Of a DNA stretch of 64,000 nt, positions 61,238-64,000 are shown one piece after another; position 1 is the first letter of the stretch, and every line of letters begins with the position of its first letter. Origin of the DNA: Variovorax sp. YR216 (GTDB lineage Bacteria; Pseudomonadota; Gammaproteobacteria; Burkholderiales; Burkholderiaceae_C). The stretch is from assembly GCF_900107745.1 (NCBI RefSeq), contig NZ_FNRO01000015.1, positions 105,319-169,318 of the forward strand, given 5' to 3'. The translations under genes and the position numbers were made by a program. The notes beneath the pieces were generated by a model that was not told the DNA's origin, did no database searches, and saw only the letters and a list, made by a program, of their open reading frames with translations.

Positions 61238-62176
61238 ATGCGCAACAAACTCTTCGCTTTCGCCGCCATTGCTTCCGCCCTCGCGATGCCCGTCGCACAT
61301 GCCGCGGACAAGGAATTCAAGAACGTGGGCATCACGCTCGGCTCGATGGGCAATCCCTTCTTCGTCTCGCTCGCCAAGGGCGCCGAAGCGAGGGCCAAGC
61401 AGTACAACCCGAACGCGAAGGTCATCGCGCTGTCGGCCGACTACGACCTCAACAAGCAGTTCTCGCAGATCGACGGCTTCATCTCGGCCGGCTCGGACCT
61501 GATCCTCGTGAACGCGGTCGATGCCAAGGCGATCGAGCCGGCGCTGCTGAAGGCCAAGAAGGCCGGGATCGTGGTGGTCGGCGTGGACGTGGCGGCCAAC
61601 GGCGCCGACGCCACCGTGCAGACCAACAACGTGCAGGCCGGCGAGATCGCCTGCCAGTTCATCGTCGAGAAGCTCGGCGGCAAGGGCAACGTGATCATCC
61701 AGAACGGGCCGCAGGTCTCGGCCGTGATCGACCGCGTGAATGGCTGCAAGACGGTGTTCAAGAAGAACCCCGACATCAAGGTCCTCTCGGACGACCAGGA
61801 CGCCAAGGGCTCGCGCGAAGGCGGCCTGAACGTGATGCAGAACCACCTCACGCGCTTCCCGAAGATCGATGCGGTGTTCGCCATCAACGATCCGCAGGCG
61901 ATCGGCACCGACCTCGCGGCCAAGCAGCTCAACCGCAAGAACATCATCATCACCTCGGTGGACGGCGCACCGGACATCGAGACCGCGCTCAAGGCCGACA
62001 CCCAGGTGCAGGCCTCGGCGAGCCAGGACCCGTACATGATCGCGGTGAAGGCGGTGGAGATCGGTCACGACATCCTCAACGGCAAGAAGCCGGATTCGCC
62101 CATGACCCTGCTGCCCTCGACGCTCATCACGCGCACGAACGTCAAGGACTACAAGGGCTGGCAGGCACCGCGCTGA
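61238..62176 (+). CDS. sugar ABC transporter substrate-binding protein (RbsB-type)
   Basis: The product has 312 residues with a signal peptide (KLFAFAAIASALAMPVAHA, cleavage after AHA near 22). The mature protein is a type I periplasmic binding protein: VGITLGSMGNPFFVSLAKGA, NAVDAKAIEPAL, VGVDVAANGA and TSVDGAPDIETAL. CCAGGAG precedes the ATG. Fructose, ribose or another monosaccharide could be the ligand. The neighbouring PfkB kinase, FucU and Pgi favour a ketohexose such as fructose, which is inference. Confidence 0.93.
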   Translation: MRNKLFAFAAIASALAMPVAHAADKEFKNVGITLGSMGNPFFVSLAKGAEARAKQYNPNAKVIALSADYDLNKQFSQIDGFISAGSDLILVNAVDAKAIEPALLKAKKAGIVVVGVDVAANGADATVQTNNVQAGEIACQFIVEKLGGKGNVIIQNGPQVSAVIDRVNGCKTVFKKNPDIKVLSDDQDAKGSREGGLNVMQNHLTRFPKIDAVFAINDPQAIGTDLAAKQLNRKNIIITSVDGAPDIETALKADTQVQASASQDPYMIAVKAVEIGHDILNGKKPDSPMTLLPSTLITRTNVKDYKGWQAPR

Positions 62177-62192
62177 GCAAGGAGAACACGCC

Positions 62193-63119
62193 ATGTTCGT
62201 GGTCTGCGGCGAAGCGCTGATGGATGTCTACATGGGCGCATCGACGCCCACCGGCATGACGCTGGACGCACGCATCGGCGGCTCGCCGCTGAATGTGGCG
62301 CAGGGGCTGGCGCGGCTGGCGCGGCCGGCGGCTTTCCTCACGGGGCTGTCGAGCGACGCGCTCGGCGAGCGCCTTCTGGCGTCGCTGCGGGCCGAAGGCG
62401 TCGATACCTCGCTGATCCTGCGCAACGACGCGCCGAGCACGCTGAGCGTGGTCAGCGTCGACGCGAGCGGGGTGCCGCGCTATGCGTTTCACGGCAACGG
62501 CGCCGCGGACCGGCAGATCACGCATGACACGATGCCTGCCCTGCCGCCGGCGGCGCGCGTGCTGCAGTTCGGCTCGTATGCGCTGGTGGTCGAGCCGGTG
62601 GGCAGCGCGCTGCGTGCGCTGGCGGCGCGCGAGCGTGAGCGGCGCCTCATCGCCTACGACCCGAACGTGCGGCTCAACGTCGAGCCCGATCTGGCCCACT
62701 GGCGCGCAGTGGTCGAGCAGATGGTGTCGATCGCGCATCTGGTGAAGGTGAGCGATGAAGACCTGGGCCTGCTATTTCCAGCCGAGACGCCGGAGCAGGT
62801 GGCGGCGCGCTGGCTGTCGCAGGGCGCAGCGCTGGTCGCGGTGACGCGCGGGCGGCACGGGGCGAGCGCCTGGACCCGCAACGCGCAGGCGGATGTGCCG
62901 ACTCCCGAGACGAAGGTGATCGACACCGTCGGCGCGGGCGACACCTTCCAGGCGGCGATGCTCACCTGGCTCGACGAGCACGACGCGCTCACGCCCGAAG
63001 CTCTGGGCGGGCTCGATGCTTCGCAGCTCGATGCGCTGTTGCGATTCGCCGCTCGGGCCGCCGCGATCACCTGCTCGCGCCGCGGCGCGGACATGCCGCG
63101 AAGGGCCGAGCTGGGCTGA
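62193..63119 (+). CDS. PfkB family sugar kinase (fructokinase-like)
   Basis: The product has 308 residues. The N-terminal GGSPLNVAQGLARL (PfkB signature 1) and the C-terminal DTVGAGDTFQAAML (244-257, catalytic Asp250) are complete. It phosphorylates a hexose or 2-keto-3-deoxy sugar with ATP in the cytosol. It starts 16 bp after the binding-protein stop and ends the transporter operon. A fructokinase would yield fructose 6-phosphate for Pgi, fitting the nearby glycolytic operon. Confidence 0.92.
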   Translation: MFVVCGEALMDVYMGASTPTGMTLDARIGGSPLNVAQGLARLARPAAFLTGLSSDALGERLLASLRAEGVDTSLILRNDAPSTLSVVSVDASGVPRYAFHGNGAADRQITHDTMPALPPAARVLQFGSYALVVEPVGSALRALAARERERRLIAYDPNVRLNVEPDLAHWRAVVEQMVSIAHLVKVSDEDLGLLFPAETPEQVAARWLSQGAALVAVTRGRHGASAWTRNAQADVPTPETKVIDTVGAGDTFQAAMLTWLDEHDALTPEALGGLDASQLDALLRFAARAAAITCSRRGADMPRRAELG

Positions 63120-63124
63120 GGGTC

Positions 63125-63230
63125 ACGACGTTCTCCCCCAGCCTCGCCCACTTCGTGTGGCTCGGGCACCCCCTCTCCGGGGGCAACCCCGGCGGCCCGG
63201 CGAAGCCGGTTCCGCGGGGTTCCTGGCCTT
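63125..63230. repeat. palindromic intergenic unit, likely two-way terminator
   Basis: The gap between the convergent pfkB-like and mmsA genes holds nested hairpins: CCCCC-TCTCC-GGGGG at 63169-63183, AACCCC and GGGGTT at 63185-63190 and 63216-63221, and CCGGC-GAA-GCCGG at 63197-63209. The text TTCGTGTGGCTCGG around 63152-63165 and the rest resemble a dispersed repeat of Comamonadaceae genomes. It probably ends transcription from both sides. Confidence 0.65.
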
Positions 63231-63247
63231 GAAAGGTTGGGGATCAA

Positions 63248-64000
63248 TCATTTTGCTGTTGGCATCACGAACTCGGCGCCCTTGTCGATGCTCTCGGGCC
63301 AGCGCTGCATGATCGACTTCTGCTTGGTGTAGAAGCGCACGCCCTCCTCGCCGTAGGCGTGCATGTCCCCGAAGAGCGACTTCTTCCAGCCGCCGAAGCC
63401 ATGCCAGGCCATCGGCACGGGAATCGGCACGTTGATGCCCACCATGCCCACCTGGATGCGACGCGAGAACTCGCGCGCCACGTTGCCGTCGCGGGTGAAG
63501 CAGGCCACGCCGTTGCCGAACTCGTGGGCGTTGACCAGGTCCACCGCTTCCTTGAGGTCCTTCACCCGCACGCAGCCAAGCACCGGGCCGAAGATCTCTT
63601 CCTTGTAGATGCGCATGTCGGGCGTGACATGGTCGAACAGCGTGCCGCCAAGCCAGAAGCCGTTGTCGCAGCCCTCGCCGGCCTGCGCACCCTTGAAGCT
63701 GCGTCCGTCGACCAGCAGCTTCGCGCCCTCCTTCTCGCCTTGGGCGATGTAGCCTGTGATGCGCTCGCGCGCCGCGCGGGTGACGATCGGACCCATCTCG
63801 GCCGCGAGGTTCTCGCCGTCCAGCACCTTGAGCGACCTGGTGCGCTCGATCAGCTTCGGCAGCAGCCGGTCGGCGACATCGCCGACGAGCACGGCCACGC
63901 TGATGGCCATGCAGCGCTCGCCGGCCGATCCGTAGCCCGCGCCGATGAGCGCATCCACCGCCTGCTCGATGTCGGCATCGGGCATCACCACCATGTGGTT
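63248..64000 (-). CDS. mmsA: methylmalonate-semialdehyde dehydrogenase (partial, C-terminal part)
   Basis: The N-terminal part lies beyond the right edge; 251 codons including stop are visible. GYGSAGERCMAISVAV holds the catalytic Cys, and EEIFGPVLGCVRV and GFGGWKKSLFGDMHAYG are characteristic of MmsA. MmsA oxidatively decarboxylates methylmalonate semialdehyde (from valine) or malonate semialdehyde to propionyl- or acetyl-CoA using CoA and NAD. The frame stays open to base 64000, so the first visible Met is not the start. No relation to the sugar operon is implied. Confidence 0.92.
   Translation of the reverse strand, partial: NHMVVMPDADIEQAVDALIGAGYGSAGERCMAISVAVLVGDVADRLLPKLIERTRSLKVLDGENLAAEMGPIVTRAARERITGYIAQGEKEGAKLLVDGRSFKGAQAGEGCDNGFWLGGTLFDHVTPDMRIYKEEIFGPVLGCVRVKDLKEAVDLVNAHEFGNGVACFTRDGNVAREFSRRIQVGMVGINVPIPVPMAWHGFGGWKKSLFGDMHAYGEEGVRFYTKQKSIMQRWPESIDKGAEFVMPTAK

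Overview
The window is high-GC DNA with tightly packed, often ATGA-overlapping operons. It carries branched-chain-type ABC transporters, orphan TctC/Bug binding proteins, many acyl-CoA enzymes, and an Entner-Doudoroff cluster with GapN. This combination, plus palindromic intergenic units, suggests a betaproteobacterium of the Comamonadaceae, most like Variovorax. The assignment is inference: there is no rRNA, tRNA or marker gene here. No transposase, integrase, tRNA or CRISPR array was found.

Region 1 (1-44297) is a large acyl-CoA catabolic island. It starts with a partial PHA-depolymerase-like gene. A minus-strand operon (6032 to 685) follows: acyl-CoA dehydrogenase, PECR-like reductase, histidine phosphatase, APH-type phosphotransferase, a small helical protein, a truncated ABC binding protein and a crotonase. 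Next are a complete Liv-type ABC uptake operon with a long-chain acyl-CoA synthetase and a crotonase (13874 to 6403), and an AliA-like acyl-CoA ligase (15674 to 14016). A stretch of small unknown genes (16023-17842) and an AraC-linked module with CMD, BKACE, MFS and SDR genes (17899-22644) interrupt the island. It resumes with a MarR repressor, a second BKACE and an HSD17B4-like SDR, then a plus-strand operon (25263-33715). That operon encodes an HMG-CoA-synthase-like/DUF35 protein, a thiolase, BadH-like and BadI-like ring-cleavage enzymes, a FadJ-like half protein, a two-part MaoC hydratase, a CoA-transferase and a thioesterase. An MDR oxidoreductase stands divergent to a second long plus operon (34841-44297): MaoC, CitE-like lyase, two acyl-CoA dehydrogenases, DECR-like reductase, two TctC proteins, an acyl-CoA ligase and a class III CoA-transferase.

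The main observation is that six intergenic regions of this island share a 20-bp pseudo-palindrome, best copy ATCGTAC-ACTCGC-GTACGAT at 6091-6110. Each copy sits 35-82 bp upstream of a start codon, and one copy lies in front of the marR gene itself. This defines a candidate MarR regulon. With AliA-, BadH- and BadI-like enzymes inside it, the regulon probably degrades alicyclic (cyclohexanecarboxylate or naphthenic-type) acids, with R-specific side-chain beta-oxidation and an unusual phosphotransferase/phosphatase acyl-CoA module.

Region 2 (44326-63119) is sugar metabolism. A ten-gene minus-strand run (56949 to 44326) encodes a FucU/RbsD mutarotase, a ROK regulator, GapN, pyruvate kinase, Edd, Eda, phosphoglycerate mutase, NDH-2, Zwf and Pgi. 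Divergent from it are a second ROK regulator, a three-gene RbsABC-type sugar transporter and a PfkB kinase. Together they suggest uptake and phosphorylation of a hexose (fructose is the most economical guess), then Pgi-Zwf-Edd-Eda-GapN-Gpm-Pyk. The window ends in a partial mmsA gene.
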